The notes: a model not told the origin generated them from the letters alone. DNA of 64,000 nucleotides from Fredinandcohnia quinoae (GCF_022427965.1 NZ_JAKTTI010000006.1:62001-126000); one strand, 5' to 3'. Positions 38,926 to 49,387 are shown, numbered from the stretch's first letter. Translations and numbers: made by a program.

Positions 38926-41117
38926 GCTTCCTTCACCTTCTGTTTAGTAGCTTCTGCTGGGTATTCAATTCTTGAGTGAAAGATCCCATTCAGTGATTCA
39001 CATAATGCTTTTGCAATTATATCTAATTCCTTTAACGTTATGTCACATTCATCAAATTGACCGTCCTGTAATCGATCTGAAATAATATTATTGACCAGAG
39101 CTTCAATTTTTTGTGGAGTTGGATTTGACATTGAGCGAACAGCAGCTTCAACACTATCAGCAATACCGATAACTGTTGCCACCTTCGTTTGTGCTTTCGG
39201 ACCAGGATATCTAAAATCCGACTCCAATATTTCTCTGTCACTTTGTTGCTTTGCTTTATGGTAAAAAAACTTTAATAATGTTGTCCCATGATGTTGTTCT
39301 GCAATATCAACGATTTCCTTTGGCATTTTATATTTTCGTAAAACCTCGGCACCATCAGTTGCGTGCGAAACAATAATTGTCTTACTTAACTGAGGTGCAA
39401 TATTATCATGAGGGTTTTCGATATTCATTTGATTTTCAATAAAGAAATGTGGTCTTTTCGTTTTTCCAATATCATGATAATAAGATGCAACCCTTGCTAA
39501 TAATCCATTTTCCCCAATTGCTTCGCTTGCGGACTCAGATAAATTCGCAACCATAACGCTGTGGTGGTATGTTCCAGGTGCCTCAGTAAGAATTTTACGC
39601 AATAATGGATGATTAGGGTTTGATAATTCAATAAGTTTGATCGTAGATAATATTCCAAATCCACCTTCAAAGAATGGCAGAAGACCAATCGTTAAGACGG
39701 ATGCGATAATACCAGATGCTACTGCCATTATTACTGATGAACCAAAATCTAGACTTGAGTAATTTCCGTTTTTCAATAGCATGATTGATAATATTAAAGC
39801 AATATTTATTAAAGAAACGAATAGTCCAGCTTGTAATATTTTCCCTCTCCGATTATGCTTACTTAAAAACAAAATACCAGCTAAGCTTCCGAATAGAAAA
39901 TAAACTCCGATTGAAAAATTTAGTGTTCCAGTAACACCCTCATTAAAAATAATACTTCCACATATTGCAAAAATCATACTAGATATGATCGCTACTTTTT
40001 CATTAATGAGTAATTTCACCAATAAAGCTCCCATTGCGACAGGAACGATGTAACCTATTTCCGAATAATCAATTTGTTGGAATAAACTGATCATCTTCAT
40101 TAATACAATAGTGATAGAGAAAATAATCGCAAACAGTAATAAGTAAAAATTCCGGTTTCGATCTGTAGGAACCTCACTTTGGAAATAGTAAATAATCGCA
40201 GCCATCATTAACAGTATAATGATCATTAATCCAGTAAAAGGCTGGACAGAATTATCACTATTTAATAAGCCTACAAGCTTCAACTGCTTAATCATATCTC
40301 TGCTTACTAGTTGACCTTCTTTAACAATTATCTGCCCCTGTAAAATTTTCACAGGCTCTACTGCATCAATTGCTTGCTGACGTTCTTCCTCTGTTAGGTC
40401 AACATCATAATACTCATTTTGAATAACGGCAAATTGGCCTAATTCCTTAATAGGATTCTTTAATGAAGTGTCTACACTTGTATAACGCAGCTCTTCCTCA
40501 ATCTTCTTTTTGGCATTTTGAACCTCTGAAGCAGGAATTCTCGTTTTCATAATATTATTAACGGCTGTAATAATCGCATCTTCAGCCCGGGACAGCTGGT
40601 CAGGTGTAGCCTCTAATAATGCCGTAAAAACGGAAACTGGTATTCGATCTGTCAAATCAGCAGGTAGCTTTGGTTCCAGCATTCTAAGCTTTTCGGAGGA
40701 CGTAAGTTTCTCTGGAGCATTTTTTCGGTCTTCCTCTGATAGCTTTTCCCACTCTTTTTTAGTACTATTATATATTTCTTCAGCTTCATCATTCGTTTCT
40801 ACAATCAAATCAAAAATAGAAGAAATTAAATCAACCCGATTATCAGCATATTCCTTTTTTAGTGTGTATACATCTTCAACTTCCTTTGCCGCCTCATCTT
40901 GTTTCCTTTTTGTACTCTCTTTATCTTCAATTGTAAGTGGAGAACGGATCGTTTCCTTCGATGGTTGGAAAGGATCTATGTTTAATTCCTTAGGTTTTAC
41001 ATTACTATACATCGCGAAAAACATAATTCCGCACAAGAGAATATAAATGGCGATGTGTAGAAAACGAAAAGCTTTTATCGTTGAGAACAATTGGAATGAT
41101 TTTTTCTTTTTTCCCAT
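38922..41117 (-). CDS. pgpH: 7TM-HD family cyclic-di-AMP phosphodiesterase PgpH (YqfF)
   Basis: 731 residues: N-terminal helix, a large extracytoplasmic domain (about 45-290), seven helices (about 290-490) and an HD phosphohydrolase domain with [12 protein letters not shown] and [11 protein letters not shown]. Hydrolyses c-di-AMP, which controls potassium and osmotic balance. Perfect AAAGGAGG upstream. It follows a terminator-like hairpin after phoH, so it may start its own transcript. Confidence 0.93.
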   Translation of the reverse strand: MGKKKKSFQLFSTIKAFRFLHIAIYILLCGIMFFAMYSNVKPKELNIDPFQPSKETIRSPLTIEDKESTKRKQDEAAKEVEDVYTLKKEYADNRVDLISSIFDLIVETNDEAEEIYNSTKKEWEKLSEEDRKNAPEKLTSSEKLRMLEPKLPADLTDRIPVSVFTALLEATPDQLSRAEDAIITAVNNIMKTRIPASEVQNAKKKIEEELRYTSVDTSLKNPIKELGQFAVIQNEYYDVDLTEEERQQAIDAVEPVKILQGQIIVKEGQLVSRDMIKQLKLVGLLNSDNSVQPFTGLMIIILLMMAAIIYYFQSEVPTDRNRNFYLLLFAIIFSITIVLMKMISLFQQIDYSEIGYIVPVAMGALLVKLLINEKVAIISSMIFAICGSIIFNEGVTGTLNFSIGVYFLFGSLAGILFLSKHNRRGKILQAGLFVSLINIALILSIMLLKNGNYSSLDFGSSVIMAVASGIIASVLTIGLLPFFEGGFGILSTIKLIELSNPNHPLLRKILTEAPGTYHHSVMVANLSESASEAIGENGLLARVASYYHDIGKTKRPHFFIENQMNIENPHDNIAPQLSKTIIVSHATDGAEVLRKYKMPKEIVDIAEQHHGTTLLKFFYHKAKQQSDREILESDFRYPGPKAQTKVATVIGIADSVEAAVRSMSNPTPQKIEALVNNIISDRLQDGQFDECDITLKELDIIAKALCESLNGIFHSRIEYPAEATKQKVKEA

Positions 41118-41189
41118 GTTTGCTAACCTCCTTTTTCTTTACTACATCAGATGGATACAACACCAGTTATTTCCATGTACACAGATGGT

Positions 41190-41216
41190 AAAAAAGACCC
41201 ATGTAATTGATGGGTC
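41190..41216 (-). terminator. Terminator after phoH
   Basis: GACCCAT/ATGGGTC (41196-41202 and 41210-41216) with T6 on the minus strand, between phoH and yqfF. It may only attenuate, as these genes are usually co-transcribed. Confidence 0.75.
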
Positions 41217-41226
41217 CTAAGAAGCC

Positions 41227-42189
41227 TTATTGTTCAGCCCTTTCATATGCTTCAATAATTCTTGCAACGAGGGGATGACGTACAACATCTGATTGTTCTA
41301 AATATATAAAAGCAGCACCAAATACTTCTTTCAAGATATGTGTTGCAGCATTCAAACCTGATTTAACCCCTTTTGGCAAATCAATTTGTGAAACATCGCC
41401 AGTAATAACCATTTTAGACCCGAATCCAAGTCGTGTCAAAAACATCTTCATTTGTGCAGGAGTGGTATTTTGAGCTTCATCCAGAATTACAAATGCATCA
41501 TCAAGGGTACGCCCTCTCATATATGCAAGGGGAGCAATCTCGATTGTACCTCGTTCAATTAATCTCTCTGTGTGCTCAACACCTAATACATCATGCAAGC
41601 CATCATACAATGGCCTCAAATAAGGATCCACCTTTTCCTTCAAATCTCCTGGTAAAAATCCTAAACTCTCACCCGCTTCAACAGCTGGTCGTGTTAAAAT
41701 AATTCTTTTAACCTGACCATTTTTTAACGCATTTACAGCCATAACAACTGCTAAATAAGTTTTTCCTGTTCCTGCAGGGCCAATTCCAAAAACGAGGTCT
41801 TGTTTTTTTATTGCAGCAACATATTGACGCTGCCCATGTGTTTTGACTCGAATCGACTTACCTTTTGCATTTTTAGTAACCTCTTCATTATAAAGTTCTT
41901 CAAACGCATCAAGCTTACTTGATTTAGCCATTTGAATCGCGTAAATTACATCTCTTTCATTAATTGTTATTCCTTTTCGGATTATGGCTAATAGTTTCTC
42001 TAATATATCTTCCACAAGCTGAACACTTTCCACTTGGCCGGAGACATGTAATGTTTCACCACGTGTAATAATCGAAATATTTAATTCTTCTTCAATTCTT
42101 TTAAGATGTAAGTCATTATTTCCAAATAAGTGAATAGCTTCATTTGGATTCTCTATTTGTTGTTTAATCATTACTAATTCTTCAGACAT
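41227..42189 (-). CDS. phoH: PhoH-like ATPase
   Basis: 320 residues. N-terminal KH-like part, then a P-loop ATPase with GPAGTGKT at 137-144 and VILDEAQN (Walker B) near 240. Often linked to YbeY and RNA metabolism; the exact role in Bacillus is unknown. No PhoP boxes lie upstream, so the name does not imply phosphate control. Three bases after yqfD. Confidence 0.92.
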   Translation of the reverse strand: MSEELVMIKQQIENPNEAIHLFGNNDLHLKRIEEELNISIITRGETLHVSGQVESVQLVEDILEKLLAIIRKGITINERDVIYAIQMAKSSKLDAFEELYNEEVTKNAKGKSIRVKTHGQRQYVAAIKKQDLVFGIGPAGTGKTYLAVVMAVNALKNGQVKRIILTRPAVEAGESLGFLPGDLKEKVDPYLRPLYDGLHDVLGVEHTERLIERGTIEIAPLAYMRGRTLDDAFVILDEAQNTTPAQMKMFLTRLGFGSKMVITGDVSQIDLPKGVKSGLNAATHILKEVFGAAFIYLEQSDVVRHPLVARIIEAYERAEQ

Positions 42190-42191
42190 CC

Positions 42192-43379
42192 TTAGTCTCC
42201 TTGAACTAATGGTATCGTGCTAACAATATTCTCTATCACATCATATTTTATTTCCACCTTAACTTTACCATTCTTAACGGAATGACGCAAAACTTTTTCT
42301 CCAATAATTTCAGCATCATTGTCTAATTCATTCTCCAATTTTTTTCTACCGTCTTTTACAGCTTCTTTTATAGCTTGATCAACCGAATATTTTCTTTCCA
42401 CCTCTTCTGATTCTCTAATGACTTTTTTGGAATATGCAATTGGCAACTCCCATTTAAAAAACTTAACATTATGCTTATACTTTTCTGTTTCAAATTCCTG
42501 ATATTCATTCTTTTTAAAACCCCAGATTGGTAAAGCCAAGTCTCCAAATTGAAGATAATGTTTATGATTACTATCCCCAGTAAAAACATTTAATTTCGTT
42601 GAAAGATGAACCTCTAGTGTATACTTGTACCATGTTTCGCCAAAAATTTTTCCTCTTGCTGGTACAAGCTTCTCCTCACCTTCCTTGCCGATTTTACCGG
42701 ATACCAATATATCTCCCTTATTAACATAATCATGCTCTGTTACTAATGGTTTGCCTTCTTCTACAAACATTCTTGTAATGATTGCATTCTTTTTAGCAAT
42801 GATATTTCTTGGACTTAAGTGCTCTGCTGGCTCTGGTTGGTTCTTTTCGACTACTTCCAAATGATAGGTCGTCCCATTTAACTCTACACCAATCCACGTG
42901 ATATCATTAATATTATCTGTGAGATGCCTCTGGATTGACTCTACGTCTTCCAAAAAAAACTGAAGCTTACCTTTTTCAATTCCCATCCTTTTAAGTTCTT
43001 TTAAAATTAAGTGTTCTGTTTCAGGCTTCGCACCATCAACCTTTATGCCCCACACCATATTTGATAATAGGATAATGATAACAAAAAAGCCAACTGCACC
43101 AATTAGAAATCCACTGTTAAGAACCGTTTTACGAATTAAAAATGGGAGACCCTTTCTTTCAATAAAGCGGAGTTTACAATCACTTTTACGAACAATTGGG
43201 CGTATTTTTGAAATATCCTTTAAATACATCGAAAAACTTAACGTATGACTTCCTTGTTTCCTTACTTCCCAGACAATAATATTTCGCCGAACGCATTCAT
43301 TAATGAAGCGTTCTATCCCCTTCCCTGTTATCGCAACCTTTACACTGCCACCAAAAAAGTGGGTCCAATGATTTTTCAT
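42192..43379 (-). CDS. yqfD: Sporulation protein YqfD
   Basis: 395 residues: cytoplasmic N-terminal part (about 1-90), one membrane helix near 92-113 (FLIGAVGFFVIIILLSNMVW) and a large outer domain. In B. subtilis it is made in the mother cell with yqfC and is related to sporulation. AGGAGG before the ATG; 18 bases after yqfC. Molecular role unknown. Confidence 0.9.
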   Translation of the reverse strand: MKNHWTHFFGGSVKVAITGKGIERFINECVRRNIIVWEVRKQGSHTLSFSMYLKDISKIRPIVRKSDCKLRFIERKGLPFLIRKTVLNSGFLIGAVGFFVIIILLSNMVWGIKVDGAKPETEHLILKELKRMGIEKGKLQFFLEDVESIQRHLTDNINDITWIGVELNGTTYHLEVVEKNQPEPAEHLSPRNIIAKKNAIITRMFVEEGKPLVTEHDYVNKGDILVSGKIGKEGEEKLVPARGKIFGETWYKYTLEVHLSTKLNVFTGDSNHKHYLQFGDLALPIWGFKKNEYQEFETEKYKHNVKFFKWELPIAYSKKVIRESEEVERKYSVDQAIKEAVKDGRKKLENELDNDAEIIGEKVLRHSVKNGKVKVEIKYDVIENIVSTIPLVQGD

Positions 43380-43397
43380 CTATATCCTCCTAGCCGA

Positions 43398-43682
43398 CTA
43401 GTTATCTAGATAATGAACATGTTCAATTTTTCCTTCAAGCATAATTTCCTCAGGAAGAATCGTCTTAATGACAAATGATTTACCTTTTATTAGAAGTTGT
43501 CCTTGTTTCAGTAGTAACCGAACCTCTTGATCGGAAAAAGTTAATAGCCCTCTATGGTTTTCGATGTAAATATGTAATTGCCCAATCATCGTGATCCTCG
43601 GTAAGTCCATTATGACATCAGCGGGAAGTTCCATCTTATTTGTAATCCAACTCTTCATACGCTGTTTTAAATTTTTCGGCAT
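43398..43682 (-). CDS. yqfC: Sporulation protein YqfC
   Basis: 94 residues of the YabP/YqfC family, with LPRITMIGQLHIYIENHRGL and the Gly-rich GKSFVIKTILPEEIMLEGKI as conserved parts. Same size as B. subtilis YqfC, a mother-cell sporulation gene. AAAGGGGG upstream. A weak sigma-E-like promoter is placed just before it. Confidence 0.9.
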   Translation of the reverse strand: MPKNLKQRMKSWITNKMELPADVIMDLPRITMIGQLHIYIENHRGLLTFSDQEVRLLLKQGQLLIKGKSFVIKTILPEEIMLEGKIEHVHYLDN

Positions 43683-43742
43683 AAAAAAGAACCCCCTTTC
43701 ATCTCATGTTTATGAGTGAAAAAGAGTTCATAGAACTGATAT

Positions 43743-43771
43743 TATCTATGGTACTAGCGAAATGAATGTCG
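43743..43771 (-). promoter_or_regulatory. Possible sigma-E promoter of yqfCD
   Basis: CGACATT (43765-43771), 14-bp spacer, CATAGATA (43743-43750) on the minus strand. Partial match to KMATATT-N14-CATACANT with correct spacing; yqfC is sigma-E dependent in B. subtilis. Confidence 0.35.
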
Positions 43772-43775
43772 CAAT

Positions 43776-44243
43776 TTAAATTCGATTATTTCTTCTCTGA
43801 AATGGCTTTTTTGATCGTGGTGGTCCTAAGACCTCTGACCAAATGATTCCTTCCGCCACCTTATTTTTTGAAATCCTTTTATTTGTTTGCCGTTTACTCA
43901 CTAGAGACTCAGATATAACTTGAGAAGTATCTTCTCTTACCTGGGAATTTTCAACTGAGTTTTTGTCCTGCAATTCAAGATATTTCTGGTATAAATTATT
44001 CGTATTTTCAATAACCGTTACTTCCTCAACATGAGTAGTATTTGGTTCATGTAACTGCTTAGTTGCTTCCTTTGGCTTCTCAATTTCTTCTTCGAAAAAT
44101 GGTCTTAAAGGCTTGGGAATTGGTATTGGTGTAGTTGATTCCGATTCCTTTTTACCAAATCGGCTAAATACACTGGAGATTATTCCGATTAAAATAAGTA
44201 TCATCCAACTATTTCCCATTACATATTCAATTATTTGATCCAT
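43776..44243 (-). CDS. Small membrane protein at the yqfB position (sigma-W operon)
   Basis: 155 residues: one N-terminal membrane helix (about 10-27), then a long hydrophilic, probably unstructured stretch, and a conserved-looking C-terminal motif IIWSEVLGPPRSKKPFQRR. It is third in the sigma-W operon after yqeZ and floA, where B. subtilis has yqfB. I do not recognise a domain. The clustering suggests a role with the flotillin/NfeD pair. Confidence 0.68.
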   Translation of the reverse strand: MDQIIEYVMGNSWMILILIGIISSVFSRFGKKESESTTPIPIPKPLRPFFEEEIEKPKEATKQLHEPNTTHVEEVTVIENTNNLYQKYLELQDKNSVENSQVREDTSQVISESLVSKRQTNKRISKNKVAEGIIWSEVLGPPRSKKPFQRRNNRI

Positions 44244-44278
44244 TCTTCATAAACCTCCTTCCAAATTTTGAGGTTTAA

Positions 44279-45268
44279 TTATTTTTCTAAATCATCAAGC
44301 TGATCAGTACTCTTCCCTATAGAATCTCTCATGTCAGTATCTGCCATGATGTTTTTCAAGTTCATATAATCCATAACACCTAAATTACCTGAACGTAAAG
44401 CTTCCGCCATTGCAAGTGGTACCTCTGCCTCTGCCTCAACAACTTTTGCTTTCATCTCTTCTACTCGAGCACGCATTTCTTGTTCGCTTGCAACAGCCAT
44501 TGCACGACGTTCTTCGGCTTTCGCTTGTGCAATTTTTTTATCAGCCTCAGCTTGGTCTGTTTGAAGACCGGCACCAATGTTTTTACCGATGTCAATATCC
44601 GCGATATCAATCGAGAGAATTTCAAAGGCAGTACCTGAGTCTAGACCTTTTGAAAGCACTGTTTGCGAAATCATATCTGGATTTTCAAGAACTTTCTTAT
44701 GATCAACTTGAGAACCAATTGTACTTACAATACCTTCACCAACACGGGCGATAACAGTTTCTTCCCCCGCTCCACCAACTAATCGGTCAATGTTTGCTCG
44801 CACTGTAATTCTTGCCTTCGCTTTTACTTCAATACCATCCATCGCTACCCCAGAAATAAATGGTGTTTCAATTACTTTCGGGTTAACACTCATTTGAACT
44901 GCTTCTAATACGTCACGTCCAGCAAGGTCAATCGCAGCTGCACGTTCAAACGTTAATTCAATATTTGCGCGTTGCGCGGCAATTAATGCATTAACAACAC
45001 GATCCACGTTTCCTCCGGCTAAATAGTGACTTTCTAGCTGGTTTGTACTAAGATCAAGACCAGCTTTAACCGCTTTAATTAATGGCATGATTACTCGATT
45101 TGGAATAACACGACGTAACCTCATTCCTATAAGGGTGAAGATACCTACTTTTACTCCGGCTGCTAATGCAGAAATCCATAGTGCTACAGGTACAAATGTA
45201 AAAAAGATTGCTAAAAAAATGATTCCTAACGCAACTGCTAATAAAATTAATAACATTCCTTCTGGCAT
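44279..45268 (-). CDS. floA: Flotillin-like protein FloA
   Basis: 329 residues: a re-entrant N-terminal hydrophobic region (about 3-45), an SPFH domain, then Ala/Glu-rich coiled coil ([28 protein letters not shown], in part). Organises functional membrane microdomains. Immediately follows yqeZ, its NfeD partner, as in the B. subtilis sigma-W operon. Confidence 0.95.
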   Translation of the reverse strand: MPEGMLLILLAVALGIIFLAIFFTFVPVALWISALAAGVKVGIFTLIGMRLRRVIPNRVIMPLIKAVKAGLDLSTNQLESHYLAGGNVDRVVNALIAAQRANIELTFERAAAIDLAGRDVLEAVQMSVNPKVIETPFISGVAMDGIEVKAKARITVRANIDRLVGGAGEETVIARVGEGIVSTIGSQVDHKKVLENPDMISQTVLSKGLDSGTAFEILSIDIADIDIGKNIGAGLQTDQAEADKKIAQAKAEERRAMAVASEQEMRARVEEMKAKVVEAEAEVPLAMAEALRSGNLGVMDYMNLKNIMADTDMRDSIGKSTDQLDDLEK

Positions 45269-45287
45269 TTCTCTTTCCTCCTAATTC

Positions 45288-46622
45288 CTATTTTATATGT
45301 TTAGTAGGTAATTCACGTACAACAATTCGTGAACCTTCTACTTTGATAACTTCAATTTTTTGGTCACGTTCAATATAACCGCCTTCAGTAACTACATCAA
45401 TTCTTTCATCATTAATGACCACTGTACCAGCTGGTCTTAAAGTTGTCATTGCATAACCTTGTAGACCGATTAATTCAGTTCTATTCTTATTTGAAACATA
45501 GCCACTATCTGTACTGGTTGAATCAAATAAAATAATTTTTTTGAATACATGTAGTCTTTTACCGAAAACCTTAACCAATATAATAATTCCTATGATCGTT
45601 ACAATTAAAGCAATAAGTAACGATAATCCGATTATCCAAATACTGCTTCCAGCTAGGAAAAAACTTGTTAATATAGCACCTAAACCTATCAAACCTATTA
45701 TCCCCCCCGGGAGCACGAATTCCAATAGGATTAAGACGACCCCAATTATAAATAAAATGATAGACTCCTTACCAGCTAAGCCAGCAACAGTATGACCATA
45801 GAAGAATAAAAATAAAGATGATAGTCCCATAATACCCGGTATTCCAAATCCAGGTGAATAAAGCTCAACAACTAATCCAAGACTACCAATCGATAATAGG
45901 ATTGGTATGACAACCGGATGTGTTAGAAAACGAGCAATGTTTTCAGCAACGCTCACCTTTGCATAATCAACATATGCGTCTTCATAGCCAAGCTCATTGA
46001 TAAGGGCTGCTCTGTCTTTAACAATTCCTTCCGCATAGCCAACCTCTAATGCTTGATCTGCAGTTAATGTTAGTAAATCTCCTTTTTTAGCACCGTACTT
46101 AGGTAAATCAATTTCTTTGTCTACCATTGCAAGTGCATATATCGGATCACGACCTGTATTTTCTGCTGCACCACGCATTGCTGATTTCCAATAGGACACT
46201 GTTTTGTCATCTGCTGCATTTCCTTCTCCGTCAATGACCATTGTTGCCCCCATATTAGCATCATCTGTCATATAAATTTTGTCAGCATTAAGGGCGATAA
46301 ACGATCCGGCAGAAGCAGCATTATTTGCTACAAAAGCCACAATTGGTATATCTGTTTGATGCATTCGTTTTCCAATCATTTTCGATGCCTTGACATCCCC
46401 TCCAAAGGTGTCGATCTCCATAATAATCAGATCCGCACCTTTATCTTCAGCTTCTGTTATTGATCGGTCAATGAAAGCAGCCAATCCTATTTCAACCGTC
46501 TCCTCAACAGGTATTACGTATACAACCTGATCTGCTGCACTATACCCTTTATTAGGAATAAAGACTACTAATAATGGCAGAATAATAAAAGATAAAAATA
46601 AGAGCACTCTAACCTTTTTCAC
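45288..46622 (-). CDS. yqeZ: NfeD family membrane-bound serine protease YqeZ
   Basis: 444 residues. Signal/anchor (about 5-28), ClpP-like protease domain with a probable catalytic Ser in NNAASAGSFIA (S104), then four to five helices (about 225-365) and a C-terminal OB-like NfeD domain ending IVVRELPTKHIK. Works with flotillins at the membrane. Start is GTG at 46622 behind GGGGGG. A perfect sigma-W promoter precedes it. Confidence 0.93.
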   Translation of the reverse strand: MKKVRVLLFLSFIILPLLVVFIPNKGYSAADQVVYVIPVEETVEIGLAAFIDRSITEAEDKGADLIIMEIDTFGGDVKASKMIGKRMHQTDIPIVAFVANNAASAGSFIALNADKIYMTDDANMGATMVIDGEGNAADDKTVSYWKSAMRGAAENTGRDPIYALAMVDKEIDLPKYGAKKGDLLTLTADQALEVGYAEGIVKDRAALINELGYEDAYVDYAKVSVAENIARFLTHPVVIPILLSIGSLGLVVELYSPGFGIPGIMGLSSLFLFFYGHTVAGLAGKESIILFIIGVVLILLEFVLPGGIIGLIGLGAILTSFFLAGSSIWIIGLSLLIALIVTIIGIIILVKVFGKRLHVFKKIILFDSTSTDSGYVSNKNRTELIGLQGYAMTTLRPAGTVVINDERIDVVTEGGYIERDQKIEVIKVEGSRIVVRELPTKHIK

Positions 46623-46655
46623 AGATTTCCCCCCTTCAAGTCTTATAGTATGTAT

Positions 46656-46681
46656 TACGTTTTAACTGGAAAGAAGTTTCA
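46656..46681 (-). promoter_or_regulatory. Sigma-W promoter of yqeZ-floA
   Basis: TGAAAC (46676-46681), 16-bp spacer, CGTA (46656-46659) on the minus strand: an exact match to the sigma-W consensus, 34 bases before yqeZ. Predicts induction by cell envelope stress. Confidence 0.88.
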
Positions 46682-46688
46682 GTATTGT

Positions 46689-46723
46689 AAAAAAAAACAC
46701 CTTACGGAATGTAAGGTGTTTTT
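46689..46723 (-). terminator. Terminator of rpsU-yqeY
   Basis: AAAAACACCTTAC (46693-46705) with GTAAGGTGTTTTT (46711-46723), T9 on the minus strand. It ends eight bases before the sigma-W promoter. Confidence 0.92.
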
Positions 46724-46726
46724 CCT

Positions 46727-47173
46727 TTAAGATAATTGCTGTAGTACAATTTTATTGACGAGTGAACCATCAGCCTTACCTTTGACCTTAGGCATAATCG
46801 CCGCCATTACTTTGCCCATATCAGCTTTTGAAGCAGCACTAACCTCAACAATTGTTTCCTTAACAATCTCTGAAAGTTCATCTTCGGATAATTGTTTCGG
46901 TAAGTACACTTCCAATATCTCAATTTCAGTTTGAATTTTATTAGCAAGATCTTCACGACCAGCGTTACTAAATTCATGGAGGGAATCTTTCCGTTGTTTT
47001 AATTCACGAGTAAGAACAGTTAATTCTGCGTCTTCGGATAAATCACTAGTTCCAAGCTTAATGCCTTCATTCTGAAGTGAAGCTTTCACCATTCGAATAA
47101 CAGATAATTTATCTTTCTCTTTATTCTTCATCGCCTGTTTCATATCATTATTTAAACGCTCGAGAAGACTCAT
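46727..47173 (-). CDS. yqeY: GatB/YqeY domain protein
   Basis: 148 residues, all helical; the C-terminal half resembles the tail domain of GatB (tRNA-dependent amidotransferase), ending [16 protein letters not shown]. Probably binds tRNA, role unproven. Co-transcribed with rpsU, 16 bases after it, a very common Firmicutes pair. Confidence 0.93.
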   Translation of the reverse strand: MSLLERLNNDMKQAMKNKEKDKLSVIRMVKASLQNEGIKLGTSDLSEDAELTVLTRELKQRKDSLHEFSNAGREDLANKIQTEIEILEVYLPKQLSEDELSEIVKETIVEVSAASKADMGKVMAAIMPKVKGKADGSLVNKIVLQQLS

Positions 47174-47189
47174 AAAACTACACCCTCTT

Positions 47190-47363
47190 TTAGAATTTGC
47201 GCTTTCTAGCAGCTTCAGATTTCTTCTTACGCTTTACGCTAGGCTTTTCATAGAATTCGCGCTTTCTTGCTTCTTGTATAGTACCTGATTTTGATACAGT
47301 ACGTTTGAAACGGCGAAGAGCATCTTCAAGCGATTCGTTTTTACGAACGACCGTTTTTGACAT
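47190..47363 (-). CDS. rpsU: 30S ribosomal protein S21
   Basis: 57 residues, very basic: [20 protein letters not shown] and the ending [15 protein letters not shown] 47363 follows GGAGGGAATTAGA; eight upstream in-frame residues overlap that site. Component of the 30S platform; in B. subtilis its loss affects motility and biofilm balance. Confidence 0.97.
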   Translation of the reverse strand: MSKTVVRKNESLEDALRRFKRTVSKSGTIQEARKREFYEKPSVKRKKKSEAARKRKF

Positions 47364-47478
47364 TCTAATTCCCTCCCTCCAAAACAACCACTAACTAATT
47401 CGGACACATGTTAGATAACAATCTCCAAAATGCCTGACAATGGAATGTCATGGCAAAAATTTAAACATGTACCTTGCA

Positions 47479-47507
47479 ATTATAATATATGAGTTATTTT
47501 AGGTCAA
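47479..47507 (-). promoter_or_regulatory. Sigma-A promoter of rpsU-yqeY
   Basis: TTGACC (47502-47507), 17-bp spacer, perfect TATAAT (47479-47484), about 115 bases before rpsU. Nearly consensus, as expected for a ribosomal protein gene. Confidence 0.85.
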
Positions 47508-47591
47508 CTTATTTCATCTACTAATCATTGGAATTGGTGTCATTTTCATAAAACCTTGTCCATACAATAGGTGTAAGGGGTGAAAAAAAGA

Positions 47592-48518
47592 ATGATTGAA
47601 TTGGTTTCGTTATTCGCAGTTTTCCTAGCAATCTTTATTTTTGGTATGACAGTTATGAGAACTGGGCTTTATAATTTAACAGGAGATAAAATTAGAGAAT
47701 GGCTGATACGTTTTACGAGTAATCCTTTTAAAGGAATGTTAACTGGTACAATTATTACAGCAATTATCCATAGTAGTTCTGCTGTGATGGTTCTTGTCGT
47801 TGGGTTAATTGCAACTGGTTATTTAACCTTTAGACAATCAATTGGAATTATTCTCGGCACAAATATTGGGACTACCTTTACAACTGAACTTATTACCTTT
47901 GATATATACGCAGGTATTGTACCGATGCTATTGATTGGCTTCCTATGCTTTTTTATCCGTAATCAGCAAATCTTTAGTACTGGAGCATTTTTATTTGGTT
48001 TGGGCTGTATGTTTGTCGCTATGAATGGGTTTGAACAGCTTGCAAAACCAATTTCATTATTTCCAGCCATTCATTCCTTTTTTCAACATACGAATGAGAG
48101 TGGGTTATTAGGTGTCGGGATCGGAACTTTAATAACAGCGATTATTCAGTCAAGTACGGCAACAACAGGTATAATTATGGGCTTTATGAATGAACAACTT
48201 CTATCATTAAATGCTGGAATCGCAATCCTTTTAGGTGCCAATATCGGTACATGTGTTACGGCTTATATTGCAAGTATTGGGTCTAAACATGAGGCAAAGT
48301 TAGCAGCATATACACATATATGGGTAAATCTTTTTGGTGTCGTCTTATTTTTTCCATTTATAAATAGTCTTGGTGGAATTGCTTCCATGTTAACTGCACT
48401 TCCCGATGTACAAATTGCTCATGTGAGTCTCATCTTTAATGTGTTGACCTCTATAATGATACTACCATTTACAGGATTACTAGCTTCGTTCATTACAAGG
48501 ATACATAGAAGCGCATAG
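47592..48518 (+). CDS. yqeW: Na/Pi cotransporter family protein YqeW
   Basis: 308 residues from ATG 47592 (AAGGGGTG nine bases upstream); GTG 47580 is an alternative. Two NaPi-II repeats are marked by AIIHSSSAVMV near 56-66 and AIIQSSTATTG near 186-196. No PhoU-like tail, unlike the transporter at 10.3-11.9 kb. Same size and place as B. subtilis YqeW, between rpsU and deoC-side genes. Presumed phosphate transporter. Confidence 0.87.
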   Translation: MIELVSLFAVFLAIFIFGMTVMRTGLYNLTGDKIREWLIRFTSNPFKGMLTGTIITAIIHSSSAVMVLVVGLIATGYLTFRQSIGIILGTNIGTTFTTELITFDIYAGIVPMLLIGFLCFFIRNQQIFSTGAFLFGLGCMFVAMNGFEQLAKPISLFPAIHSFFQHTNESGLLGVGIGTLITAIIQSSTATTGIIMGFMNEQLLSLNAGIAILLGANIGTCVTAYIASIGSKHEAKLAAYTHIWVNLFGVVLFFPFINSLGGIASMLTALPDVQIAHVSLIFNVLTSIMILPFTGLLASFITRIHRSA

Positions 48519-48552
48519 AAAAAGCAACCCTTCACAACAGGTTGCTTTTTCT
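48517..48552. terminator. Bidirectional terminator between yqeW and deoC
   Basis: AGAAAAAGCAACC (48517-48529) with GGTTGCTTTTTCT (48540-48552). T-runs on both strands; overlaps the yqeW stop and ends three bases before the deoC stop. Confidence 0.9.
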
Positions 48553-48555
48553 AAC

Positions 48556-49224
48556 TTAATAATCTGATGTACCAGATAGACCTTTAACGATTGAGACGCC
48601 AGCACTGGCACCGATTCTTGTAGCACCAGCCTCAACCATGTCTTGTGTGCCTTTTGCATCGCGAACTCCACCAGATGCTTTCACACCTAGATCTGGTCCT
48701 ACAGTTTTACGCATTAATTTGATGTCTTCAACTGTTGCACCACCAGTTGAGAAACCGGTAGATGTTTTAACAAAATCTGCACCAGCTTTTACTGCAAGCT
48801 CACAAGCTCTTACTTTCTCTTCTTCAGATAATAGGCTTGTTTCAATAATCACCTTAGTTAATGCTTTACCTTTTGCAGCTTCAACAACAGCACGAATATC
48901 CTTCTCAACTAATTCATCATTTTTATCCTTAAGAGCCCCGATATTAATTACCATATCAACTTCTGTTGCTCCATTTTGAATTGCGTTTGATACTTCAAAT
49001 GCCTTTGTTTCAGGAGTATTTGCACCTAAAGGAAAACCGATAACAGTACAAACCTTGACTTCTGTACCAGCGAGTAGTCCAGCAGCCATTTCTACCCATG
49101 TAGGATTCACACATACGGATGCGAATCCATACTCCTTAGCTTCTTCACATAGTGTGATAATTTGATTCTTTGTTGTATCTGCTTTTAATGCAGTGTGGTC
49201 AATTAATTTTGCGATATTATTCAT
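48556..49224 (-). CDS. deoC: Deoxyribose-phosphate aldolase DeoC
   Basis: 222 residues. Schiff-base lysine K153 in [12 protein letters not shown]91 in EVDMVINIG and K182 in GVKASGG. Splits deoxyribose 5-phosphate to acetaldehyde and glyceraldehyde 3-phosphate in nucleoside breakdown. ATG 49224 with AAGGAG 11 bases upstream; the open frame beyond it starts at TTG inside that site. Monocistronic here. Confidence 0.95.
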   Translation of the reverse strand: MNNIAKLIDHTALKADTTKNQIITLCEEAKEYGFASVCVNPTWVEMAAGLLAGTEVKVCTVIGFPLGANTPETKAFEVSNAIQNGATEVDMVINIGALKDKNDELVEKDIRAVVEAAKGKALTKVIIETSLLSEEEKVRACELAVKAGADFVKTSTGFSTGGATVEDIKLMRKTVGPDLGVKASGGVRDAKGTQDMVEAGATRIGASAGVSIVKGLSGTSDY

Positions 49225-49336
49225 TATGTATAAAACTCCTTCCAAGCTTGGTTGTACGTACCTCTTACATCATATCATGGTTAGTTCAGGATGACTACTA
49301 ATGAAATACTTTACTATCATAGTATGTGTTAGTAGG

Positions 49337-49380
49337 AAAAAAAATAAAGATAGTCCACATACTAAATGTAGACTATCTTT
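49337..49380 (-). terminator. Terminator at the end of the dnaK-mtaB operon
   Basis: AAAGATAGTCCACAT (49346-49360) with ATGTAGACTATCTTT (49366-49380), and T-rich TATTTTTTTT on the minus strand. Confidence 0.9.
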
Positions 49381-49387
49381 TTTATAT

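Noticed and set aside
44410-44754. 114-residue Leu/Gln-rich open frame on the + strand
   Set aside because: Antisense to floA; composition reflects reversed Ala/Glu codons.
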